Assembly (NCBI GenBank): GCA_022567855.1
Contig: JADFGE010000175.1
Span: forward strand, 1 to 6,397
Length of the DNA: 6,397 bases
Source: Planctomycetota bacterium
Lineage (GTDB): Bacteria > Planctomycetota > Phycisphaerae > Phycisphaerales > SM1A02
Reading direction: 5' to 3'
A program made the position numbers and the translations under genes. The notes under the pieces are model-generated. The model was not told where the DNA came from. It ran no database searches and saw only the letters and a list, made by a program, of their open reading frames with translations. Shown here one piece after another: positions 1-5,410 of the stretch. The stretch's first letter is position 1. Every line of letters begins with the position of its first letter.

Positions 1-779
1 CGCTCATCGACGCCCTCTAAGGCCAACGCGTCCGTGACGACCTGTTCGTCGATTCGACCCGCAGCCCGAACCTGAGCGAAGTCGCGCACCCGCCGAAGCA
101 ACCGCAGCGTCACGCGCGGCGTGCCTCGGCTCCGACCGGCGATCGCCGAGAGGGCCGCTTCGCTGACGCCGCCAAGCCCCAACTGATCGACGGCCCGCCG
201 CAGGATCTGTAATAGTTCCTTGTTCGTGTAGAAGCGCAGGTGATGCGAAATGCCGAAGCGATTCCGAAGCGGCCCCGACAGCAGACCGGCGCGTGTCGTT
301 GCCCCGATCAACGTGAACGGCGCCAGCGCGATGCTGATCGTCTTGGCGTGTCGGCCGGAATCGACCATGACATCGATCTTGAACTCCTCCATCGCCGGGT
401 AGATGTACTCCTCGACCGCCGGAGGGAGGCGATGTATCTCGTCGATGAACAGCACGTCCCTCGGTTGCAGTCGACTCAATGTGCCGACCAGGTCGCCGGC
501 TTTGGTGAGGGCCGGGCCGGAGGTCGTGAACGCGCGGGTGTTCATTTCACCGGCGATGATGTGGGCGAGCGTGGTCTTGCCCAGACCGGGCGGGCCGTGC
601 AGGAGGATGTGCTCCATCGGCTCGCCGCGCTGCTGGACCGCCTCGAGGGTGATCGAGATGCGCTCGATCAGGTCCACCTGCCCAACGAAGTCGCCCAGGC
701 AGCGCGGCCGCAGCGTCGAACGCGGGGCATCGTCCTGCGGCGATTGCGATTCGCCCGAGATGATTCGTTGCTTGGCCAT
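1..779 (-). CDS. ruvB: RuvB, Holliday junction branch-migration ATPase (C-terminus outside window)
   Basis: RuvB is the hexameric AAA+ motor that, with RuvA, drives branch migration of Holliday junctions in recombinational repair. The ATG at 779-777 opens a frame of 259 codons (to position 3) that leaves the window; typical RuvB is about 330-350 residues, so the winged-helix DNA-binding end is mostly missing. Visible landmarks are RIISGE near the N-terminus (5-10), Walker A GPPGLGKTT (62-70), Walker B with DEIH (113-116), sensor-1 region GATTRAG (159-165), LRNRFG (171-176) and the sensor-2 helix GTPRVTLRLLRRVRDFA (219-235). The last two differ slightly from the forms I know best (LRDRFG; GTPRIANRLLRRVRD), but arginines are kept. 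No strong Shine-Dalgarno lies at normal spacing; the start rests on alignment of the N-terminus to the family. No ruvA or ruvC precedes it within the 379 nt upstream. Confidence 0.96.
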   Translation of the reverse strand, partial: MAKQRIISGESQSPQDDAPRSTLRPRCLGDFVGQVDLIERISITLEAVQQRGEPMEHILLHGPPGLGKTTLAHIIAGEMNTRAFTTSGPALTKAGDLVGTLSRLQPRDVLFIDEIHRLPPAVEEYIYPAMEEFKIDVMVDSGRHAKTISIALAPFTLIGATTRAGLLSGPLRNRFGISHHLRFYTNKELLQILRRAVDQLGLGGVSEAALSAIAGRSRGTPRVTLRLLRRVRDFAQVRAAGRIDEQVVTDALALEGVDE

Positions 780-994
780 TTGTCTGAACAGGACCGCCCT
801 ATCACCTCGCGAACCCGCTTTGGCTATCGGCACGGTGTGCTTTGGGACGGCAACCTCGCTGAACAGGCAGCCGTCGTCTGGGCTTGGGCCCCCGCCCGTT
901 CGTGCCTTCGTCCGCCTTGTCCGGCCGGGAATCTGACCCACGGACGGATCCGGCCGGCCCGAGCCGGGCTCACCATCGTTTCCCGTTTAGTTTC

Positions 995-1023
995 TTGCAG
1001 GCCTATCGAGGCTCCATTAGACT
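995..1023 (+). promoter_or_regulatory. Candidate sigma-70-type promoter for the first PEP-CTERM gene
   Basis: TTGCAG (995-1000) and TAGACT (1018-1023) are separated by 17 nt, the optimal spacing. Each hexamer matches the bacterial housekeeping consensus only in part (3 of 6 and 4 of 6). Transcription would begin near 1030, giving a leader of about 130 nt. A very similar arrangement (TTGCAT, 17 nt, CAGAAT) lies upstream of the second PEP-CTERM gene, which raises my confidence slightly. This is a motif match only. Confidence 0.3.
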
Positions 1024-1025
1024 AC

Positions 1026-1040
1026 GCGCACAGCGTGCGC
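1026..1040 (+). promoter_or_regulatory. Small hairpin at the predicted 5' end of the leader
   Basis: GCGCAC (1026-1031), loop AGC, GTGCGC (1035-1040) form a perfect 6-bp stem followed by CCTTTTG. It falls at the expected start of the transcript from the 995-1023 promoter, so it could be a 5'-end stability hairpin or a weak attenuator. The short, interrupted T run argues against a strong terminator. Confidence 0.3.
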
Positions 1041-1144
1041 CCTTTTGAGGCGGGATACTCCGGCGTCGCGAGGCAGTGGCGTCGAGGATGACGCAGCTTG
1101 GAGAGAGAAACGATGGTTCGTTGCCCGCGAGGACAACGGCCACC

Positions 1145-1151
1145 AAAGGAG
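1145..1151 (+). promoter_or_regulatory. Strong Shine-Dalgarno that fixes the start of the first PEP-CTERM gene
   Basis: AAAGGAG ends 7 nt before the ATG at 1159. It selects this start over the in-frame ATG at 1045, whose extra residues are charged and would bury the signal peptide. Confidence 0.85.
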
Positions 1152-1158
1152 TAGAGAG

Positions 1159-1842
1159 ATGAAAACAGTAATTGTGACGGTGTCGATGACGCTTGGCGTC
1201 TGCTTGGCGACTAGCCGCGCCCAGGCGGACACGCTCTTTGACAGCACCGGCGGCTCGATGTTCACCGGTGCGATCGTCGACGGGACGATCCTTTTCGGCA
1301 ACGGTTTCCTGCTGGACAACGGGTCTATTTCAGACGGCACTGGGCGAACGGTGAGCGGATCGAACATCGGCCCCGGTTGGACAGTCTTCCAGCCGTTTGA
1401 GGTGACCGGCCCGGGCTGGATTGTCACGACGATTGGCGTGGATGGTTGGGGAGTTCTTGATCCGCTGGGGTTGGGCATGCTCGGAACCCTTCTACCGGAT
1501 TCAGATGGTGATCCTGATGAAGCGAATCCAATCGCGAGCAATACGTTCTTCTTGGCAACGGATCCATACAACTCCAATTGGCAGGACGAAGCGTTTGGCG
1601 TGACACTTACGCCAGGAATCTACTGGATGAAATGGGAGGACAACGGTGACCCCGGGCATCATTCTGCGATCTTCAATGCTCCCCAGGGACTCGACTCGTT
1701 CTCCCGGAGAGATGACGGGAGTATCGTCCCCTCCGGCCCGACCGCGCTGCGGATCGTCGGAACCGAAGTCCCCGCTCCCGGTGCATTCGGCCTGTTTGCG
1801 ATTGGGCTCGGCATGGCCCGGCGCAGACGACGCACCGTGTAG
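1159..1842 (+). CDS. Secreted protein with PEP-CTERM-like (PAPG) sorting tail, function unknown
   Basis: The product is 227 residues, with a signal peptide at 1-23 (MKT, hydrophobic core, cleavage expected after AQA). The mature part (24-203) is rich in Gly, Asp, Thr and aromatic residues, as expected of an extracellular beta-rich domain. DSDGDPDE (114-121) resembles an acidic calcium-binding loop. The tail has VPAPG (204-208), a hydrophobic stretch with FAIGLGMA (213-220), then five arginines and TV. This is the PEP-CTERM tripartite layout in the PAPG form that, as I recall, is frequent in Phycisphaerae. Such proteins are exported by Sec and processed at the tail by an exosortase; none is encoded here. 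Cys15 is not in a good lipobox, so a lipoprotein is unlikely. The tail coding sequence and downstream DNA are near-duplicates of those of the next gene. I do not recognise the mature domain. Confidence 0.88.
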   Translation: MKTVIVTVSMTLGVCLATSRAQADTLFDSTGGSMFTGAIVDGTILFGNGFLLDNGSISDGTGRTVSGSNIGPGWTVFQPFEVTGPGWIVTTIGVDGWGVLDPLGLGMLGTLLPDSDGDPDEANPIASNTFFLATDPYNSNWQDEAFGVTLTPGIYWMKWEDNGDPGHHSAIFNAPQGLDSFSRRDDGSIVPSGPTALRIVGTEVPAPGAFGLFAIGLGMARRRRRTV

Positions 1843-1919
1843 GCGTCGAACGCGATCAACGGATCAACGAAGGACTGTCACGGCATAGAACGCCGGCGGC
1901 AGTCCTTTTTCTATTCTGT
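1771..1919 (+). repeat. Duplicated sorting-tail + 3' UTR + terminator cassette, copy 1
   Basis: This block runs from the PAPG codons of the first secreted-protein gene through its stop codon (1840-1842), the 3' UTR and the terminator. It matches 2748-2900 with scattered substitutions and one 4-nt length difference in the 3' UTR. The noncoding half is about as conserved as the coding half, while the coding sequence upstream of PAPG shows no visible similarity between the two genes. Confidence 0.9.
1870..1910 (+). terminator. Rho-independent terminator of the first PEP-CTERM gene
   Basis: AAGGACTG (1870-1877) pairs with CAGTCCTT (1900-1907). An inner stem of CGGC (1881-1884) and GCCG (1892-1895) extends it, and a T run (1906-1910) follows. 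The opposite strand lacks a T run after the hairpin, so it is probably one-directional. Confidence 0.9.
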
Positions 1920-2003
1920 TCGCATTGCTGCCGGGGTTGAATCGGCCCTTGGAGTGTCGTAGGCGGCCTTCCTTCTTGCTTTGCGATAACTCGATCTTTT
2001 TTG

Positions 2004-2032
2004 TTGCATTCAAGGGGCCGTCTGGTCAGAAT
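2004..2032 (+). promoter_or_regulatory. Candidate sigma-70-type promoter for the second PEP-CTERM gene
   Basis: TTGCAT (2004-2009) and CAGAAT (2027-2032) are 17 nt apart, with a T-rich patch just upstream resembling an UP element. Matches to consensus are 3 of 6 and 4 of 6. The predicted leader is about 160 nt. The same TTGCA-N17 layout precedes the first PEP-CTERM gene. Confidence 0.3.
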
Positions 2033-2182
2033 ATGGGCCGACCGCTCGCCTGCGAGAGACGGGTCGGTCAAAGAGAGAAGAGTCGCCAGCGACGATTCGG
2101 CCCGATGCGCACCGGCGTTGGCCCGTTCACAACGGCATGGTTTCCTCAAAACGAGGCAAGCGATGTCACGCAAAACGAGATT

Positions 2183-2190
2183 GAGAGAGG
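2183..2190 (+). promoter_or_regulatory. Shine-Dalgarno for the second PEP-CTERM gene
   Basis: GAGAGAGG ends 8 nt before the ATG at 2199 and decides this start over in-frame ATGs further upstream. Confidence 0.7.
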
Positions 2191-2198
2191 ATCAAGAA

Positions 2199-2819
2199 AT
2201 GAAGAGAGGTACACTGATTGCGGTCAGCGCGCTCATCGTGTGCTGCGTCGTCGGACATGCCAATGCGGAGATCATCGCGATTAATGAATTCACCGGTCAA
2301 AAGAGTGAAGGTTTCGAGACGCAGACGCCGTTCCAATTCGTTCCGTCATATGACGTGTTCGACGGGCAGGGCGTGGTCCAGCAGTTGGGGGCTGGGCAAG
2401 GACTTCACATCACGACCGGCTGGGCGTTTTTCAGCACGGTCTTTCCGCACAGCGGGACCTACTTCATGGGCGGTGCCGGCGTGAATGCCGAGTGGGTGTT
2501 TGATACGCCGGCGCTGCGATTTGGCGGGTTCTTCGCCACCAACGCCAATCTCCCCGGCGCGATCGCGATTTTCTTCGACGACCTAGGCAGTATGATCGGC
2601 CAGGCGGACATCACGGCGCCGCTCGGCGACAACTGGGCTTGGAATGGCTGGGAAACCACCGGCCCGGGGATCAAGAGCGTGCAGATCATCTCCAATAACC
2701 AGTACGGCGGCTTCATCATGCACGATGACATGCAATACACCGCTATTCCCGCCCCGGGTGTGTTAGGCTTGTTTGCCATCGGCCTCGGCATGGCCCGCCG
2801 CAGACGACGCACCGTGTAG
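2199..2819 (+). CDS. Secreted beta-sandwich-like protein with PEP-CTERM-like (PAPG) sorting tail
   Basis: The product is 206 residues. A signal peptide spans 1-23 (MKRGT, hydrophobic core, cleavage expected after ANA). The mature part (24-182) has the alternating aromatic/Gly pattern and the late DDMQYT (176-181) that I associate with the closing strand of jelly-roll domains common in PEP-CTERM proteins; this fold assignment is inference. The tail is IPAPG (183-187), a hydrophobic segment with FAIGLGMA, then RRRRRTV. Its last 15 residues (FAIGLGMARRRRRTV) are identical to those of the upstream gene's product, while the mature domains do not visibly align. Own promoter-like sequence, own Shine-Dalgarno and own terminator suggest separate transcription units regulated in parallel. 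A role as a surface or extracellular-matrix protein is likely; no enzyme motif was seen. Confidence 0.88.
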   Translation: MKRGTLIAVSALIVCCVVGHANAEIIAINEFTGQKSEGFETQTPFQFVPSYDVFDGQGVVQQLGAGQGLHITTGWAFFSTVFPHSGTYFMGGAGVNAEWVFDTPALRFGGFFATNANLPGAIAIFFDDLGSMIGQADITAPLGDNWAWNGWETTGPGIKSVQIISNNQYGGFIMHDDMQYTAIPAPGVLGLFAIGLGMARRRRRTV

Positions 2820-2900
2820 GCGTCAAACGCGATCGATCAACTAATCAACGAAGGACTGTCACGGCATGGAACGCCGGCGGCAGTCCTTTTTCTATTTTGT
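2748..2900 (+). repeat. Duplicated sorting-tail + 3' UTR + terminator cassette, copy 2
   Basis: This is the second copy of the block at 1771-1919. It covers the PAPG codons, the arginine cluster, the stop (2817-2819), the 3' UTR and the terminator. It carries 4 extra nt in the UTR (a GATC/ACTA-rich stretch near 2831-2845). Confidence 0.9.
2851..2891 (+). terminator. Rho-independent terminator of the second PEP-CTERM gene
   Basis: AAGGACTG (2851-2858) pairs with CAGTCCTT (2881-2888), with inner CGGC (2862-2865)/GCCG (2873-2876) and a T run to 2891. The stems are identical to those of the terminator at 1870-1910; the one change lies in the apical loop. It stands between two convergent transcription units, 55 nt from the stop of the leftward lemA-like gene. 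Confidence 0.9.
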
Positions 2901-2946
2901 ATGTGGGGGCGCTGTCCTCTTCAGTGATTGGCCCTGCGGCGCCAGA

Positions 2947-3507
2947 TCACATCCGGACATGCGGCACTACCCGCTCGGCTGCGCTGTCCAGCTCGAAGTA
3001 ATCCCCGCTTTGAAAACCGAACATCGACGCGAGCAGGTTCGTCGGGAACGTCTGCGTGAGCTGGTTCATCTCCCGCACGTTGCCGTTGAAGAACCGCCGG
3101 CTGGCGGCGACGCGGTCCTCCGTGTTGGCCAGCTCCTTTTGTAACGCGAGAAAACTCGTGTCGGCCTTGAGTTGCGGATAGTTCTCAACCACCGCAAACA
3201 GCTTTCCCATCGCAATCAAAAGCGATGATTCATCGACGGCTTGTGATGCGGCCCTGCCTGTGCTCGCGACGGCCTTATTGCGTAGAGCCGTCACTTCCTC
3301 CAGCACCTGCTTCTCGTGCGTGGCGTAGCCCTTGACCGTCTCCACGAGATTGGGAATCAAGTCGTAGCGGCGCTTCAGCTCCACGTCGATATCCGACCAG
3401 CTTTCAGCGATGTGCTGGCGCAGCCGAGCCATGCGGTTGTAGTTGACGATCACCCACGACAATGCGACTAGGAAGAGGACGCCGATGATGATAAGTGTGG
3501 GCAGCAT
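2947..3507 (-). CDS. LemA family membrane protein (second paralog, distal gene of the set)
   Basis: The product is 186 residues from the ATG at 3507-3505. A hydrophobic segment at 3-22 anchors it, with a very short N-terminal end, followed by an alpha-helical LemA domain. Family hallmarks are ESWSDIDVELKRRYDLIPNLVETVKGYATHE (35-65), PQLKAD (111-116) and QKELANTEDRVAASRRFFN (123-141), then a C-terminal DYFEL (169-173). LemA proteins are widespread, have no assigned enzymatic activity, and often sit beside HtpX-like proteases. A GTG at 3579 overlapping the previous stop could add 24 residues, but these are Pro/Arg-rich, span a hairpin, and would precede the membrane segment, so I prefer 3507 although its Shine-Dalgarno is weak. 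It is distinctly diverged from the paralog at 5411-5965. No clear terminator follows it. Confidence 0.93.
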   Translation of the reverse strand: MLPTLIIIGVLFLVALSWVIVNYNRMARLRQHIAESWSDIDVELKRRYDLIPNLVETVKGYATHEKQVLEEVTALRNKAVASTGRAASQAVDESSLLIAMGKLFAVVENYPQLKADTSFLALQKELANTEDRVAASRRFFNGNVREMNQLTQTFPTNLLASMFGFQSGDYFELDSAAERVVPHVRM

Positions 3508-3540
3508 GGTGCGTGGTCGATCGTAGATCGAGGTACATAA

Positions 3541-3568
3541 CCCCCGGCTTGCCGGGGGTGCCGGGGGT
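3541..3568. repeat. REP-like GC palindrome in the gap between the DUF3137-like and lemA-like genes
   Basis: CCCCCGGC (3541-3548), TT, GCCGGGGG (3551-3558) is a perfect palindrome, effectively a stem with a 4-nt loop after opening the closing pair. It continues into a second tandem copy of GCCGGGGGT (3551-3559 and 3560-3568). It shares its CCCCCGG core with the hairpin at 5363-5386 in the same gene set. No T run follows on the minus strand, so it may protect or attenuate mRNA rather than terminate. Confidence 0.75.
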
Positions 3569-3575
3569 CGGCGAC

Positions 3576-4277
3576 TCACTTTTCCAACTGCGCCGTCACA
3601 TGGTCCGGCCAGAGGTCGATGAAATCAGCGACCCAACTCAGTGTCGAATTGAATTCCTGTGGTGACCAACGATGACGACCGTCGCTCAAACAGCACCGGC
3701 CCAATTCAATATCCACGGTCGGCGAATCGTCGGCCAGAAAAAACTCCATCATCCGGGGATGAAGCACGTCGTAGGCAAACTTCTTGTCCGGGCTCTTGAC
3801 GTGAAACCGCTTGCTGAACTCGGCGGACTCGAAATCAATGTCGTCAAAACCGAACGCCCCGGCCAACTTGTCGAACATCCCCTCGCGGCGAATCAACAAG
3901 TCCGGCACGTTCGCGAACGGCAAATGAAGGATCAGATAACTGAACCGATAGGTGTGCGTCTGCGTCGATTTGCCCGTCGATGTCGTGATCTTGTAGACGA
4001 AATCACCCATTTTGGCCGGATAGTTCCGCTCGTCGATCGTCAATTCACCGGTGAGCGTGTTGAACGCACAGCGACCATGACCTCGGCGGAAAATCTCGAA
4101 GTGCGCGTACTCATCATCGTGCGAACGATCTTTCGTGGGATCGAATCGCCACCCGAGCTGCGCCGCCAGCGCCGCGAGCTCTTCTCGGCGTTTCTTCTCG
4201 GCGAGATAGCCAAAATAGATCACGACGCCGATGATGGCGGCGATGGCGAATGCAATGACAACGTACCACGCTTCCAT
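3576..4277 (-). CDS. Single-pass membrane protein, DUF3137-like
   Basis: The product is 233 residues from the ATG at 4277-4275, only 2 nt after the stop of the M48 protease gene, so translational coupling is likely and would explain the lack of a clear Shine-Dalgarno. It has one membrane segment (4-24), a charged stretch with EKKRREEL (27-34), then a cytoplasmic-type alpha/beta domain. FEIFRRGHGRCAFNTLTGEL (60-79) and GAFGFDDIDFESAEFSKRFHVKSPDKKFAYDVLHPRMMEFFL (140-181) look like the DUF3137-type domain often found near lemA genes; I make this assignment by eye from the 'DIDFES.EF..RF.V.S.D..FAYD.L.PRMME' pattern. No catalytic motif is evident. A much longer in-frame extension upstream (to 4697) overlaps the protease gene and has the composition of an antisense-type shadow, so it is rejected. 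Function unknown; context suggests work with the M48 protease and LemA proteins. Confidence 0.85.
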   Translation of the reverse strand: MEAWYVVIAFAIAAIIGVVIYFGYLAEKKRREELAALAAQLGWRFDPTKDRSHDDEYAHFEIFRRGHGRCAFNTLTGELTIDERNYPAKMGDFVYKITTSTGKSTQTHTYRFSYLILHLPFANVPDLLIRREGMFDKLAGAFGFDDIDFESAEFSKRFHVKSPDKKFAYDVLHPRMMEFFLADDSPTVDIELGRCCLSDGRHRWSPQEFNSTLSWVADFIDLWPDHVTAQLEK

Positions 4278-4279
4278 GA

Positions 4280-5326
4280 CTATTGAATCAGCGCCCGCAG
4301 GCGTGCGATGCGATCGTGTAGTGGGGGGTGGGTGCGAAAGGTGCTTGAGAGTTCGTGGCCCTTGCCCTTTAGCGCGTTCTTCAAGGGGTTGACGATGAAT
4401 AGATGAGCGGTGGCGCGGTTCGCGCCTTTGAGCGGTTCTTTGCACGCGCCGAGTTTTTCCAGCGCACCGATCATGCCTTGGGGGTATCGCGTCAATTCGA
4501 CAGCACCAGCGTCGGCGAGGAATTCGCGCTGTCGGCTCACGGCGAAGCGAATGAGCATGGCCAACATGGGCGCGATGATGGCCAACACAATCGCGATGAC
4601 CATGATGATCAAGACAATGGCGCCGCTGCCCTTGGAGCCGCCTCGGGCGCTGCGCCGCCCCGTGCCGTGCCAGCTCCCATACCACATGATGCGCCAAAAC
4701 GCATCGGAGGCGAAGACGATCAATCCCACCATCGTGGCCATGAGCATGGCAAACCGAATGTCATAATGTCGTATGTGGCTGATCTCGTGCGCCATCACGC
4801 CCGCCAATTCATCACGCGAAAGTTTCGCGCGCAGGCCGGTGGTAATCGCGACCGCCCCGTGGGCCGGATCACGGCCGGTGGCGAAGGCGTTCATCGCCGG
4901 ATCGTTGATGAGATAGACCTGCGGCATTGGCGTGCCGGCGGCGATACTCAACTCCTCGACCACGTTGAACAGTTGCGGATCGTCTTTGTGTTGGATCGGC
5001 ACCGCCCCGGCGATGCGCAAGATCGCTTTCGAGCCTCCGTAGAAGCTCCAGGTCGAGGCAATAACAGCAACGATGACCGCCACGATGGTGCCGACGATGA
5101 CCGAGGGCACAAGGCTGGTGATATCACCGCCGCCCCAAACAGCCAGCATCGCGCTGATCGCTGCCCCGAGCAGCACGACCAGCAGACCCATGCCGATCAT
5201 CAGGAGCATGCTCTTGCGCTTGTTGGCGCGGATGAGATCGTTGAAGGTAACGTCGGCGGGCAGCGCGCGAACGGTGGGCTGATCGGCGTGGATGGCGGAA
5301 GATGTTTGGTCCGATCGGTCGGTCAA
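4280..5326 (-). CDS. M48 family (HtpX-like) membrane zinc metalloprotease
   Basis: The product is 348 residues. The family comprises inner-membrane zinc endopeptidases acting in membrane-protein quality control (HtpX) and relatives. Order: a soluble N-terminal stretch ending TFNDLIRANKRKS (27-39), membrane segments at about 40-62 and 72-94, the NAFATG motif (146-151), zinc site HEISH (180-184; ligands His180 and His184, catalytic Glu181), a third hydrophobic pair at about 192-212 and 235-260, third ligand Glu268 in SRQREFLAD, and the C-terminal FRTHPPLHDRI (330-340). All core catalytic residues are present. The start appears to be TTG (5326-5324): no ATG or GTG lies between it and Met40, and Met40 would remove the conserved N-terminal NKRK region. 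A purine-rich GAGAAAG precedes it. It resembles HtpX but I leave the symbol blank because many M48B paralogs exist. Regulation was not visible beyond the tight coupling to the next gene. Confidence 0.94.
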   Translation of the reverse strand: MTDRSDQTSSAIHADQPTVRALPADVTFNDLIRANKRKSMLLMIGMGLLVVLLGAAISAMLAVWGGGDITSLVPSVIVGTIVAVIVAVIASTWSFYGGSKAILRIAGAVPIQHKDDPQLFNVVEELSIAAGTPMPQVYLINDPAMNAFATGRDPAHGAVAITTGLRAKLSRDELAGVMAHEISHIRHYDIRFAMLMATMVGLIVFASDAFWRIMWYGSWHGTGRRSARGGSKGSGAIVLIIMVIAIVLAIIAPMLAMLIRFAVSRQREFLADAGAVELTRYPQGMIGALEKLGACKEPLKGANRATAHLFIVNPLKNALKGKGHELSSTFRTHPPLHDRIARLRALIQ

Positions 5327-5362
5327 CTGCTTTCTCGCGGTGGTAATACTGATACGGCGTTC

Positions 5363-5386
5363 GCCCCCGGTGTATTCACCGGGGGC
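5363..5386. repeat. REP-like perfect hairpin between the lemA-like and M48 protease genes
   Basis: GCCCCCGGTG (5363-5372), loop TATT, CACCGGGGGC (5377-5386) form a perfect 10-bp stem in the 84-nt gap. It begins about 25 nt after the lemA stop on the minus strand and lacks a following T run, so read-through with differential mRNA stability is more likely than termination. It shares its CCCCCGG core with 3541-3558. Confidence 0.85.
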
Positions 5387-5410
5387 TAAATGGCGCAGGA
5401 TCGTACGCGA

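Larger units (their letters stand above)
780..1158. other. Divergent intergenic region between ruvB and a secreted-protein gene
   Basis: This 379-nt stretch separates two divergently transcribed genes. Open frames crossing it are arginine/proline-rich and match no family I recognise, so I call no gene here. It holds two copies of the self-complementary 8-mer CCGGCCGG at 921-928 and 950-957, a promoter-like sequence at 995-1023 for the rightward gene, and a perfect 6-bp hairpin (GCGCAC / AGC / GTGCGC) at 1026-1040 just after it. The leader between that hairpin and the start codon at 1159 has a further weak hairpin (GCGTC 1079-1083 with GACGC 1090-1094). No convincing leftward promoter for ruvB could be picked out. 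Confidence 0.6.
1911..2198. other. Intergenic leader region of the second PEP-CTERM gene
   Basis: About 290 nt lie between the first gene's terminator and the second gene's start. An AT-richer patch with a TTTTTT run (1996-2002) sits just before the promoter-like hexamers at 2004-2032. The rest is a long leader containing a short inverted repeat, GTCGC/GCGAC (2082-2093), with only 2 nt between arms. An open frame runs in from 2001 in phase with the gene, but it lacks a ribosome binding site and would bury the signal peptide, so I treat it as noncoding. Confidence 0.55.

Noticed and set aside
780..990. Small minus-strand frame upstream of ruvB considered as ruvA
   Set aside because: Its translation is about 50 Arg/Ala/Pro-rich residues without helix-hairpin-helix or OB-fold motifs of RuvA.
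240..1091. Long plus-strand open frame (283 codons) and an overlapping frame at 403-936
   Set aside because: It lies opposite ruvB, whose minus-strand translation shows every AAA+ motif. The plus-strand products are Arg/Asp-rich with no family resemblance and no Shine-Dalgarno.
1118..1134. Sigma-54-like TGG…TTGC sequence upstream of the first PEP-CTERM gene
   Set aside because: The GG and GC elements are 6 nt apart instead of the required 10, so it cannot be a -24/-12 promoter.
1201..1203. Possible lipoprotein cysteine (Cys15) in the first secreted protein
   Set aside because: The residues before it (LGV) do not make a good lipobox, and a clean AQA cleavage site follows at residue 23.
1017..1577. 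Minus-strand frame opposite the first PEP-CTERM gene
   Set aside because: Ser/Pro/Thr-rich shadow translation; the plus-strand product has a signal peptide, strong Shine-Dalgarno, sorting tail and terminator.
3508..3579. GTG start overlapping the previous stop for the distal LemA
   Set aside because: It would translate through the CCCCCGG palindrome and place 24 Pro/Arg-rich residues before the membrane anchor, unlike LemA proteins and unlike the paralog at 5411-5965.
4278..4697. N-terminal extension of the DUF3137-like protein into the protease gene
   Set aside because: The added residues are His/Arg-rich, overlap the protease in another frame, and precede a good N-terminal membrane anchor. 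The ATG at 4277 is 2 nt after the protease stop.
4403..5389. Plus-strand 328-codon frame opposite the M48 protease
   Set aside because: His/Asp/Arg-rich antisense shadow; the minus strand carries HEISH and all M48 landmarks.
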